This document shows positions 48,641-57,498 of a stretch of DNA of 64,000 nt, piece by piece. The stretch comes from Candidatus Kinetoplastibacterium galatii TCC219. Its GTDB lineage: Bacteria > Pseudomonadota > Gammaproteobacteria > Burkholderiales > Burkholderiaceae_B. The notes under the pieces are model-generated. The model was not told the DNA's origin, searched no databases, and saw only the letters and a list, made by a program, of their open reading frames with translations. The position numbers and the translations under genes are program-made. The first letter of the stretch is position 1; each line of letters begins with the position of its first letter. The DNA is taken from the NCBI RefSeq assembly GCF_000340905.1, contig NC_020284.1:248001-312000 (forward strand), given 5' to 3'.

Positions 48641-49963
48641 TTGGAACATAATTTGAAGAAAGTGTTACTTATTGAATCTATTGATGCTAAAGGAATGGGT
48701 ATATCACATGACGAAAGCGGTAAGGTGATTTTTATAGATGGTGTCTTGCCAGGTGAATTAGTACAATTCGAAATCTTTAGAAGAAAGTCATCTTATGATA
48801 TTGCTATTCTAACAAGAATATTATCTAGTTCACCATATAGAGTAATTCCGCGTTGTAAGCATTTTAATGTTTGCGGTGGTTGTTCTATACAACATATAGA
48901 CGATAGGGCACAGGTAGCAATAAAGCAACGTGTTTTAGAAGATAGTTTTTATCATATAGGAAAAATAAAACCAAATTTCTTATTTAGTCCTGTATATGGT
49001 GAACCATGGCATTATAGGCAAAGGTCTCGTTTATTTGTAAAGTTTTTGCAAAATAATGATAAAGTGATACTAGGTTTTTATGAAAAAAGAAGTAATCATA
49101 TTATTGATATTTTAGATTGCCCAGTGCTATCAGAAAAAATTAATACAATATTAAATCCTATAAGAGAAATGATTTATAGACTAACTATAAGAAAACTTAT
49201 ATCTCAAGTGGAAATTGCCGTTGGTGATAACAACGTATCATTACTTATATATAATTCATACAGTCCTTCTAAGTGTGATATAATGAGCATAGTTAATTTC
49301 GGCGTGATTAATTCTGTTGATGTATGGTTACACTCATCTAACAATAGTATCTATAGAGTTGGTGATAGTAAGTATAAAGATACTAGCTATTCTCTACCAG
49401 AATTCGGGATTTCAATACCTTTTAGGCCTAAAAATTTTACTCAAATTAATCATAATGTTAATAGCATATTGGTATCAAAAGTTATAGGGTTAATGGAGAT
49501 AGGGCCGTATGATAATATACTGGATATGTTCTGTGGGTTAGGAAATTTTACCTTTCCAATGGCAAAAATAGCCAATAAAGTTATTGGTATTGACATAGAT
49601 GATAGCTTAATATGTAGGGCACGTGATATTGCTTTAAATTACGGGATGAGTGGGATTGTTAATTTCATAAAGATAAATTTGTTTTCCTTGAATAATGATT
49701 TTTTTAATAGACTAGATCATTTTGATATAATGCTCATGGATCCTCCAAGAAGTGGGGCTAATCTGGTAGTTAGATTAATAGCCAGTTTGGATAAAAGTAG
49801 AAAGCCTCGCAGGATAGTCTATGTATCATGTAATCCTCATACTCTGGCTCGTGATTCATCTGTATTGGTTATTAATGGCGGCTATAGAGTTGTATGCTCT
49901 GGTATTATTAACATGTTTCCTCATACTAGCCATGTAGAATCTATAACTGTATTTGATTTATAG
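48641..49963 (+). CDS. rlmD: 23S rRNA (uracil-1939-C5) methyltransferase RlmD
   Basis: SAM-dependent m5U methylase with an Fe-S cluster. 440 residues: an N-terminal TRAM-like domain, cluster cysteines in CKHFNVCGGC plus the later LDCPVL, the SAM site DMFCGLGNFTFPMA, DPPRSGAN and the catalytic cysteine in VSCNPHTLARD. The start is uncertain: TTG 48641 or TTG 48653, neither with a good ribosome site. Its cluster depends on the isc genes at 33-38 kb. Confidence 0.93.
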   Translation: MEHNLKKVLLIESIDAKGMGISHDESGKVIFIDGVLPGELVQFEIFRRKSSYDIAILTRILSSSPYRVIPRCKHFNVCGGCSIQHIDDRAQVAIKQRVLEDSFYHIGKIKPNFLFSPVYGEPWHYRQRSRLFVKFLQNNDKVILGFYEKRSNHIIDILDCPVLSEKINTILNPIREMIYRLTIRKLISQVEIAVGDNNVSLLIYNSYSPSKCDIMSIVNFGVINSVDVWLHSSNNSIYRVGDSKYKDTSYSLPEFGISIPFRPKNFTQINHNVNSILVSKVIGLMEIGPYDNILDMFCGLGNFTFPMAKIANKVIGIDIDDSLICRARDIALNYGMSGIVNFIKINLFSLNNDFFNRLDHFDIMLMDPPRSGANLVVRLIASLDKSRKPRRIVYVSCNPHTLARDSSVLVINGGYRVVCSGIINMFPHTSHVESITVFDL

Positions 49964-50047
49964 TTTTTGTAGCTTTATTGTATTCTTAGAACGACGCAGC
50001 TATTTTTATAGAGTCGATTTTATAGTTTTGGTATATCAAAATATTTT

Positions 50048-51979
50048 ATGTTTGAATTTATTCGTAATAAGAGCCGTTTCATACTTTTAATTTTGTTTTT
50101 TTTAATAACTCCTGCTATATTTTTTTCAGGAGTATTTAATTATAAATATGAACAAGATGATCCTAAAATTGCTAAGTTTGGAGATATTTATATTACTCTT
50201 GGAGAATTTAATATTGCATATTCTGGATTCTTGGATCAATTGCGTTCAAATGTAAGAAATTGTACAGATATGAATATGATTGATACTCCTGAGATGAGAG
50301 AACAATTTCTAGAGGAGTTGATCAATACTAAATTGCTAAGCCTAGTATCCTCAGACATGAATATATCTGTGACTGATGAGAGGCTTAGAGACTATATATC
50401 CTCATTAGATTGGGGTAATGGCAAAGGTAATTTCTCAAATGATAATTATGTAAAAGTATTATCGAACTACGGGATGACTCCTGCTGAGTTTGAATACAAC
50501 CAAAGAAAATTTCTTTCTGCTAAACAAATTACAGATTCTATTGCTTCTTCTGGCATAGCTTCAAAAGTTATATTAAATAAATATTTAGATAGCATGACAC
50601 AGAAAAGAGTAATACGTACTAGAATGTACAATTTTGATAGCTATAAATCTCTTGTTGACATTAGCCCAGAAGAAATTAATTCATGGTATCTAAAAAATAA
50701 AGATTTTTTTAAAAAACCAGAGAATGTTGATATTGAATACATAGTAATAGATGAGGTTAACTGTAATGAAGACTTAGATATTGACGATAGTGAGGCTAAG
50801 TCTTTTTATAAAAAAAATCTTGATAAGTTCACTGTGCCAGGGAAATTTTCTTTTGAAAGTATTTTTTTCTCTTTTGATGATATTAAGACAAATGAAGAAA
50901 AGTTAGATTTATTTAATGAAGCCAAAACTGTTCTAAACAAGCTAGACGGAAACCCAGATTGTATACTTTTTTCTAAAGACAGCTCTAATTCAAATTTTGT
51001 TTATACAAATTATGATTTAAGTACAGAGGAGGAAATATTAGAAGCATTAGGTCAAGAAGCTAAAGATGCTATTTTAAAATTAGCTAAAGGACAGCATTCA
51101 AAATTATTGGAGACCTCATGTGGTTTATATATATTTAGATTAAATGAAATATCTTTACCTCGTGTGTTACCGTTCAAAGATGCTAAGAACAAAATAATCA
51201 TTGAAATACAACAAGATTATAGACATAAATGTTTTTGTGAGAAAATTGATCGTGTAAGGGAATTAATATACAACGAAGATTATGACATTGAATCTATTGC
51301 ATTAGATATAGGGGTAAAAGTTTCTTCTTTAAGAGGATTAACAAAGAATGGAGTAGCTATTGATGACAAATATCAGAGTATTGTAAAAAATAATTATTTA
51401 AATAATTATCAAGTTTTAAGCGTAATTTTTTCTAATGAAGCCTCACTTGATAAAAATTATTTTGGATTAGTTCAAGTATCACCATCAGTTTTTATAGTAG
51501 TAAAGGTATTAAAGTATAATGCTTCCTCTATTTTTTCATTGTCTGAGGTTTCTGGTAAAATAAGATCTCTTGTTTTGGAAGATAAAGTCAGAGTTCTTGC
51601 CATGGATGATGTTAATAGATACATAGAGAGTGTTTCTAAAAATAATAAATTTGATAAAAGTAAGTTTTCTGAAAAAATTGAAATATCTAGATTTGAATCA
51701 GATTTTAGGTTGCCAAAAGAATTAGTAAATGCTGTAATGTCTATGCCAACAAGTAGCTTACCGTATTATGGCAAGGTTAATGTAGACTCAGGTATTTTAT
51801 TAGTTTATTTAGAAAATATTTTAAACAAAAAAAATGATGACCCTTTAATAGATAAACAAATAAGCGACTCATTGATACATTCCACCGGTAAATCTGAATG
51901 GCTTGCGACATTAAGATTTCTTAAAAATAAGTATAAGTTAAAATTGCTTGATCATGTTGATGATGTTATTAATAATTAA
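50048..51979 (+). CDS. ppiD: PpiD/SurA-type membrane-anchored periplasmic chaperone
   Basis: Inner-membrane folding factor of 643 residues. A single N-terminal transmembrane segment (about 11-30, FILLILFFLITPAIFFSGV) is followed by a SurA_N-like helical domain (about 45-200), a parvulin-like domain (about 235-365) and a long C-terminal helical part. Sequence conservation of the parvulin domain is weak, so isomerase activity is doubtful; the chaperone role is the safer call. Confidence 0.88.
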   Translation: MFEFIRNKSRFILLILFFLITPAIFFSGVFNYKYEQDDPKIAKFGDIYITLGEFNIAYSGFLDQLRSNVRNCTDMNMIDTPEMREQFLEELINTKLLSLVSSDMNISVTDERLRDYISSLDWGNGKGNFSNDNYVKVLSNYGMTPAEFEYNQRKFLSAKQITDSIASSGIASKVILNKYLDSMTQKRVIRTRMYNFDSYKSLVDISPEEINSWYLKNKDFFKKPENVDIEYIVIDEVNCNEDLDIDDSEAKSFYKKNLDKFTVPGKFSFESIFFSFDDIKTNEEKLDLFNEAKTVLNKLDGNPDCILFSKDSSNSNFVYTNYDLSTEEEILEALGQEAKDAILKLAKGQHSKLLETSCGLYIFRLNEISLPRVLPFKDAKNKIIIEIQQDYRHKCFCEKIDRVRELIYNEDYDIESIALDIGVKVSSLRGLTKNGVAIDDKYQSIVKNNYLNNYQVLSVIFSNEASLDKNYFGLVQVSPSVFIVVKVLKYNASSIFSLSEVSGKIRSLVLEDKVRVLAMDDVNRYIESVSKNNKFDKSKFSEKIEISRFESDFRLPKELVNAVMSMPTSSLPYYGKVNVDSGILLVYLENILNKKNDDPLIDKQISDSLIHSTGKSEWLATLRFLKNKYKLKLLDHVDDVINN

Positions 51980-51999
51980 ATAAAGATTTTTTATCATAT

Positions 52000-52557
52000 T
52001 TAACTGTTATAAAGCATTAATTTTGAATGCACTATGCCGCTTTTACTGCTTTTCAATAATTTGAATTTTTCTGGGATTATTAAGTCTAATTCTGATTCCG
52101 AGTATATTAGCCCATGTTTTTTTATAGCTACAGGTATCAGCTCCCATAGTTTGTTTAAAATATTTTTATTAAAAGGAGGATCTAATAATATTAAATCAAA
52201 TTGTTTTGTGTTTTTTTTGCATATAAAATCAATAGCTTCGCCGTAATAAACATTTATATTTTCAGCTTTGATTTTTTTAATTGTTTTCTTTATAAACATG
52301 ATGGTTTCTTTATTGTTATCTACCATTTGTATAAAACCAGCTCCTCTGGAAGCAGCCTCAAATCCCAATGATCCACTTCCTGCAAACAAGTCAAGAACAT
52401 TCTTATCTGTGAAATTATTATCCCAATGATTATTTATCCAGTTAAACAAAGTACCTTTTACTTTGTTTGGCGTTGGTCTTAGTCCTTGCATAGTTGGGAA
52501 TGTAACTTTAGTATTCTTATATTGTCCAGATATAATACGAGTAGAGTTTTTGATCAT
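52000..52557 (-). CDS. rsmD: 16S rRNA (guanine-966-N2) methyltransferase RsmD
   Basis: Methylates G966 of 16S rRNA. 185 residues, with RIISGQYKNTKV near the start, the SAM motif VLDLFAGSGSLGFEAASRGA and the catalytic LDPPFNKN. The start ATG (52557-52555) overlaps the ftsY ATG on the opposite strand (52556-52558) by two bases, so the leader of each gene lies within the other. No obvious ribosome site precedes it. Confidence 0.93.
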   Translation of the reverse strand: MIKNSTRIISGQYKNTKVTFPTMQGLRPTPNKVKGTLFNWINNHWDNNFTDKNVLDLFAGSGSLGFEAASRGAGFIQMVDNNKETIMFIKKTIKKIKAENINVYYGEAIDFICKKNTKQFDLILLDPPFNKNILNKLWELIPVAIKKHGLIYSESELDLIIPEKFKLLKSSKSGIVHSKLMLYNS

Positions 52558-53659
52558 GTTTAAGTTTTTTAAAAAAAAATCATTTAAAGTTAGTAATAAA
52601 GAATTACCAGATTGTACTGATTCAAATAATTATTTAGAAAAAGAACAAGATAGTAGCGATAACCACGAGAGCACTATTAAGAATAATAGTTTAAATCATA
52701 CAGATGATGATAAACAGATATTAGTAAAAGAATTAGAATATTCGAATCTTAATAATAGTTGGTTTGGTATTTTGAAGAAAAGTTTATCTAATACTAGCAA
52801 GAAATTAAGTACAATTTTTTATAATTTTAAGGATAATGAAGATTTATTTGAAAATTTAGAAGATATATTAATAACATCTGATGTTGGTTATAGAACCACG
52901 GAAAAAATTTTATCAAAATTAAAAGATAAGGTAAAGAAAGAAAGAATATCAGATCCTGTACATATTAAAAATTTACTCAGGACTATTTTGATAGATCAAT
53001 TGAAGCCTTTAGAGGGCATAATTAACATAGACAAGAAACCATTTATAATTTTAACTTCTGGTTCTAATGGAGTGGGAAAAACAACTTCTATTGCGAAATT
53101 ATCATATTATTTTAAGAGTAGAGGTTTATCTGTTTTGCTTGTGGCTGCTGATACATTTCGTGCCGCAGCTTGTGAGCAATTGAGAAATTGGGGAGATAAA
53201 AACAATATACCGGTTTTTCATACGGATTCTTCCGATCCATCTTCAGTTGTGTTCGATAGTATACATTATGGCAAATCAAAAAATATTGATGTCATTATCA
53301 TAGATACAGCAGGCCGCCTAGCTTCTAATCAAAACTTAATGTCTCAGTTGGGCAAAATCAAAAAAGTTATTTCTAAGATAGATAGGGATGCTCCTCATGA
53401 ATCTATTTTGATAGTGGATGGTAATATGGGCCAGAGTGTTTTGACGCAGCTAGAGTCTTTTAATAATATAGTTGATTTAAGTGGATTGATTATTACTAAA
53501 CTAGATGGCACTGCCAAAGGTGGAATATTAGTTGCTATATCTGATATGTTTGAAAATAATGAAAAAATTATACCTGTATATTGGGTAGGTTTAGGTGAAG
53601 GCATATCTGATTTATATGACTTTAAAGCTGTTGAGTTCGTTGATGCATTGTTGAATTAA
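52556..53659 (+). CDS. ftsY: signal recognition particle receptor FtsY
   Basis: GTPase that docks SRP-ribosome complexes at the membrane. ATG 52556 gives MFKFFKKKSFKVSN, the usual FtsY start, and 367 residues. The frame remains open upstream inside rsmD, but that part is non-homologous. A reduced acidic N-terminus precedes the NG domain with GSNGVGKTTSIAKL, VAADTFRAAACEQL, DTAGRLASN and TKLDGTAKGG. Divergent from rsmD with overlapping starts. Confidence 0.95.
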   Translation: MFKFFKKKSFKVSNKELPDCTDSNNYLEKEQDSSDNHESTIKNNSLNHTDDDKQILVKELEYSNLNNSWFGILKKSLSNTSKKLSTIFYNFKDNEDLFENLEDILITSDVGYRTTEKILSKLKDKVKKERISDPVHIKNLLRTILIDQLKPLEGIINIDKKPFIILTSGSNGVGKTTSIAKLSYYFKSRGLSVLLVAADTFRAAACEQLRNWGDKNNIPVFHTDSSDPSSVVFDSIHYGKSKNIDVIIIDTAGRLASNQNLMSQLGKIKKVISKIDRDAPHESILIVDGNMGQSVLTQLESFNNIVDLSGLIITKLDGTAKGGILVAISDMFENNEKIIPVYWVGLGEGISDLYDFKAVEFVDALLN

Positions 53660-53758
53660 TTTTTTATTATCATGGTTTTTATAAATAATATTTCTAGAAG
53701 TCATTTTATTGTTTTATTATCTAATCACACGATATACTTAAATCGAAAGAGAGATGAG

Positions 53759-54805
53759 ATGAGTTTACATATATCCTCTACTGTAGAGATTATTCATGAA
53801 TTACGATCAGGACGCATGATTATATTAGTAGATGAAGAAGATAGAGAAAATGAAGGAGATCTACTTATAGCATCGGAATTTGTTTCTGCAGATGCTATTA
53901 ATTTTATGGTGAAGTATGGTAGAGGTTTAGTATGTCTCACGCTAACAAATGAGTATTGTAATAAGTTAGGTTTGACGATGATGTCGGATCGAAATAGATC
54001 AAGATATGGCACAAACTTTACTCAATCTATTGAAGCAGCATGTGGTATTGATACTGGAATTTCTACTGCGGATCGTGCACATACTATTAAAGTTGCCATA
54101 TCATCAGATACAACTCCTGATGACATTGTGCAGCCAGGTCATATATTTCCTGTTCGTTCTGTACCTGGTGGAGTACTAGTTAGAGCAGGCCACACTGAAG
54201 CTGGTTGTGATCTAACATCAATAGCTGGATTAATACCATCATCTGTAATTTGTGAAATTTTAAATGACGATGGGACAATGGCCAGACTCCCAGATTTAAT
54301 AAGTTTTTCGCAAAAACATAATATAAAAATAGGCACTATATATGATTTAGTACAATACAGAATTAAGAATGAGTCTATAATAAGCAGAATAGGGCATCGT
54401 AATATAAAAACTCTTCAAGGAACTTTTAAATTAGTTTTTTATAAGGATTTATTTCATGACAAATCCTTGCATATTGCTTTAATTAGCGGAGATCCTAGGG
54501 AAACCCATGAAACATTGGTTTACATTTATAAATCAATCTCCATAGTAGATATTATGGATGTTAATGAAAAACCATTAAGTTTTAATAATGCTCTGAAAAA
54601 TATATCTAATTCTTTGTCAGGAGTACTGGTGTTAATAAATTGCCAATCAATAGATAACAATAATATATCAGAGCAAATTAATAAAATATTAAATTCAGAA
54701 GATGCTAATAATGTAAATATTAATAGCCTTGATTCGTATAGTTGTGGTATAAGTGATCAGATTTTACGTGACATAGGTGTCAAAAACATGAAAAATATTA
54801 TCTGA
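53759..54805 (+). CDS. ribB: 3,4-dihydroxy-2-butanone-4-phosphate synthase with a degenerate C-terminal domain
   Basis: Makes the four-carbon unit for riboflavin from ribulose 5-phosphate. ATG 53759 gives 348 residues; the frame extends 29 codons upstream without homology. The N-terminal RibB domain (1-200) is intact, with DEEDRENEGD, TGISTADRAHT and HTEAGCDLTS. The C-terminal 140 residues resemble a GTP cyclohydrolase II domain by position only: zinc cysteines and the GSxRCDCG motif are missing. So it should not supply cyclohydrolase activity. Confidence 0.93.
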   Translation: MSLHISSTVEIIHELRSGRMIILVDEEDRENEGDLLIASEFVSADAINFMVKYGRGLVCLTLTNEYCNKLGLTMMSDRNRSRYGTNFTQSIEAACGIDTGISTADRAHTIKVAISSDTTPDDIVQPGHIFPVRSVPGGVLVRAGHTEAGCDLTSIAGLIPSSVICEILNDDGTMARLPDLISFSQKHNIKIGTIYDLVQYRIKNESIISRIGHRNIKTLQGTFKLVFYKDLFHDKSLHIALISGDPRETHETLVYIYKSISIVDIMDVNEKPLSFNNALKNISNSLSGVLVLINCQSIDNNNISEQINKILNSEDANNVNINSLDSYSCGISDQILRDIGVKNMKNII

Positions 54806-54900
54806 TCTGTATTTAATGTTCATTAAAAACGATCTTAATCATGTAGATTACATAGATGGTTTTTGTTTATAAATTTTAATTATTGGGTGTATTTTATATC

Positions 54901-55383
54901 ATGAATATTTACAGCATTGATCCAGATTTAAATGGTAAAGGTCTTAGCATTGGTATAGTTAGATCAAGATTTAATGGTGATATCAGCCAAATTGAATTGG
55001 ACTATTGCATTGAAGAACTTACTAATTTAGGAGTCTCTAGTGATGATATTGTACTAGTTACAGTTCCTGGAGCTTTGGAAATAGGTGTTGCATTATCACA
55101 TATGTTAGAAACGTATGATTTTAATGCGATGATTGCTTTGGGTGCTGTTATTAGAGGCGATACTTTTCATTTCGAGATTGTTAGTAATGAAATGTCATCT
55201 GCTATAAATAATGTTTCATTAAGTACTGGTGTACCAATAGCTAACGGGGTTCTTACTGTTGATTCTGAGGAGCAAGCAAATATAAGGGCTGCTAAGAAAG
55301 GTTATGATTGTGCTAGAGCTGCAGTGGAGATGTCTAATCTTATAATAAAACTTAGAGCTGATCAAAAATATGAAGATGAGTAA
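54901..55383 (+). CDS. ribH: 6,7-dimethyl-8-ribityllumazine synthase
   Basis: Condenses the RibB product with the pyrimidine intermediate to lumazine. ATG 54901 gives 160 residues; a TTG 18 bases upstream is in frame. The active-site segments [35 protein letters not shown] and [12 protein letters not shown] are intact. Forms a riboflavin cluster with ribB and leads into nusB. Confidence 0.95.
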   Translation: MNIYSIDPDLNGKGLSIGIVRSRFNGDISQIELDYCIEELTNLGVSSDDIVLVTVPGALEIGVALSHMLETYDFNAMIALGAVIRGDTFHFEIVSNEMSSAINNVSLSTGVPIANGVLTVDSEEQANIRAAKKGYDCARAAVEMSNLIIKLRADQKYEDE

Positions 55384-55413
55384 ATTTTTAACTAATTAAA
55401 GAGGTTGGATTAT

Positions 55414-55848
55414 ATGCGTAATGCTCATCATAAAGGAGCTCGTCGTCTTGCTCGTGAACTTGCTCTTCAAGGTATTTATGCTTGGCTTTTATCTGGAAAT
55501 AAATATAAAAATGTTAATGAAATTCATGACGATATACATGATAATGGCAAAAGTAATTTAATCGACAATGATTGGTTTAAAATTCTTATAAATGGCGTTT
55601 TAGATAATCATGATTTGCTATGCGAAAAATTTACTCCTTATATAGATAGATCTTTAGATTCAATATCACCGGTAGAATATGCAATTTTATTGATGGGTAG
55701 TTTTGAGTTAATAAATCACATTGAGATTCCATATAAAGTCACCATAAATGAGGCAGTTGAATTAGCAAAATCATTCGGTGGAACCGATGGTTTTAAATTT
55801 ATAAATAGTGTCTTAGATAAATTAGCTAGTGATATTAGAAATAGTTAA
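55414..55848 (+). CDS. nusB: transcription antitermination factor NusB
   Basis: Binds boxA RNA with S10 for rRNA antitermination. ATG 55414 gives 144 residues, preceded by AAAGAGG; an in-frame TTG at 55405 is the alternative. HHKGARRLARELALQGIYAW and SPVEYAILLMGSFEL are typical. The gene is 30 bases downstream of ribH. thiL, which normally stands between nusB and pgpA, is missing. Confidence 0.94.
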   Translation: MRNAHHKGARRLARELALQGIYAWLLSGNKYKNVNEIHDDIHDNGKSNLIDNDWFKILINGVLDNHDLLCEKFTPYIDRSLDSISPVEYAILLMGSFELINHIEIPYKVTINEAVELAKSFGGTDGFKFINSVLDKLASDIRNS

Positions 55849-55977
55849 TTAACTTAATTGCGATTGTAATACCTTAATTTATTTCCCTGTCTTTTATTTG
55901 ATATATAATCAATTTCTAATTTACATTTTTCTATAATTATTTTAATTTGTTATATTTACTTGATTTGTTTTTATATT

Positions 55978-56475
55978 ATGAAAAATCGTTATTCTGTAGG
56001 TTTTCCAAACTTCTCTTGGATTTGTAAGAAGCCTGAAAGGCTAGTATCATTCGGGTTTGGTAGTGGTTTAATCAGACCTGGATCTGGCACATGGGGTACC
56101 GTTTTTGCTTGGTTATTATGGTATATAATTCCTTGGCATTTGATGAGTAATTATGCAATATTTTCAATTGTGTTATTAGGGTTTATATATGGTTGTATTG
56201 CTTGCAAACGAGTTGATAATGAATTAGGAGCTCACGACCATGTAGGTATAGTATGGGATGAGATTGTTTCTTTTAATATAGTTTTATTGGTTGTTCCCAA
56301 TGTTTTTCATGTGCAGTTTATTTCTTTCATGATTTTTAGATTTTTCGATACTGTGAAACCATATCCTATAAATAAAATAGATAAAGAAGTTAGCAGTGGA
56401 ATAGGTATAATGATGGATGATTTGATAGCTGCATTTTATACGATAGCATTAGTTGCTTTTGTCTATAAGTTTTGA
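55978..56475 (+). CDS. pgpA: phosphatidylglycerophosphatase A
   Basis: Membrane phosphatase making phosphatidylglycerol. ATG 55978 gives 165 residues; a TTG 18 bases upstream is in frame. It has PGSGTWGTVFAWLL, VGIVWDEIVSFN and FRFFDTVKPYPI, with about four hydrophobic segments. Its 3' end overlaps that of the convergent pyrF by 27 bases. Confidence 0.93.
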   Translation: MKNRYSVGFPNFSWICKKPERLVSFGFGSGLIRPGSGTWGTVFAWLLWYIIPWHLMSNYAIFSIVLLGFIYGCIACKRVDNELGAHDHVGIVWDEIVSFNIVLLVVPNVFHVQFISFMIFRFFDTVKPYPINKIDKEVSSGIGIMMDDLIAAFYTIALVAFVYKF

Positions 56476-57315
56476 TCTTATTAAATGCATTTTCTTTTTT
56501 CTGGATAGGTTTATATCATCTCTAAATCTCTTTGCAGCTATTGAGGATGCTTCTCTCCAATTATCATTATTAGATGCATATATTATTGCTCTAGATGAAC
56601 TTATCATTGCTCCAGAACAATTATTATTCGTGCCAGATACTACCGTAGAATATACCTCTCCGCCCTGAGCTCCTATTCCAGGTACAAGTATTGGCATATC
56701 TTCACCAATAGTTTTTCTTATTAAAGCTAATTCTTTCGGAAATGTAGCACCAGCCACTAACCCAAATTGTGAGTTTATGTTCCATTCTTCTGATATTACT
56801 CTTGCTATGTGTAGGTATAGAGGAGTTCCATCGATTATTTTTAATGATTGGAAGTCAGACCCACCTGGATTAGAAGTTCTACAAAGAACTAACACGCCGC
56901 GATCCTCCCACTCTAAATATGGCTCTATAGAATCTAATCCCATAAATGGATTTACTGTTAATGCATCAGCTTTATATCTTTCAAATGCTTCAATTGCATA
57001 TTTTTCTGATGTATCGCCAATATCTCCTCGTTTTGAATCTAAAATAATAGGTAAATAAGGATAATTACTCCTTATGTATGCGCATATTTCTTCTAGCTCT
57101 TCCTCAGCCCTATAAGCAGAGAAATAGGCGATCTGCATCTTAACACTAGATATGTATTCTGCGGTTGCTTCTATTATACCTTTGCAAAATTCAAATATAG
57201 ATTTTTTATTTCCTGCTAATTCTTTAGGAAAACGTTTTGGATCAGGGTCTAATCCGACTTGCAATAGTGAATTATTTCTATCGCAGGATTGTTCAATTTT
57301 TTTTATGAATTTCAT
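56449..57315 (-). CDS. pyrF: orotidine 5'-phosphate decarboxylase (long type)
   Basis: Final step of UMP synthesis. 288 residues, the longer PyrF type found in many betaproteobacteria. Catalytic Lys-Asp cluster in LDSKRGDIGDTSEKYA, then TVNPFMGLDSIEPYL and the phosphate loop VPGIGAQGG. The last nine codons lie antisense to the end of pgpA. Confidence 0.94.
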   Translation of the reverse strand: MKFIKKIEQSCDRNNSLLQVGLDPDPKRFPKELAGNKKSIFEFCKGIIEATAEYISSVKMQIAYFSAYRAEEELEEICAYIRSNYPYLPIILDSKRGDIGDTSEKYAIEAFERYKADALTVNPFMGLDSIEPYLEWEDRGVLVLCRTSNPGGSDFQSLKIIDGTPLYLHIARVISEEWNINSQFGLVAGATFPKELALIRKTIGEDMPILVPGIGAQGGEVYSTVVSGTNNNCSGAMISSSRAIIYASNNDNWREASSIAAKRFRDDINLSRKKKMHLIRSKLIDKSN

Positions 57316-57498
57316 TTTAAGGGGCTAGCTGGGATTTATTAGTATTTTAACTTCAAAATTAAAGTAAGATTTATTAATTTTAAAAAGTATGCTATTAATT
57401 TAATAAATGTATATTTAGTTAAATTTTAGATTTGTTTTTAATAATTTTACAGGTTTCTATAGACAGATGTATTAATTTTTATTAACAAGTGATAGTTA

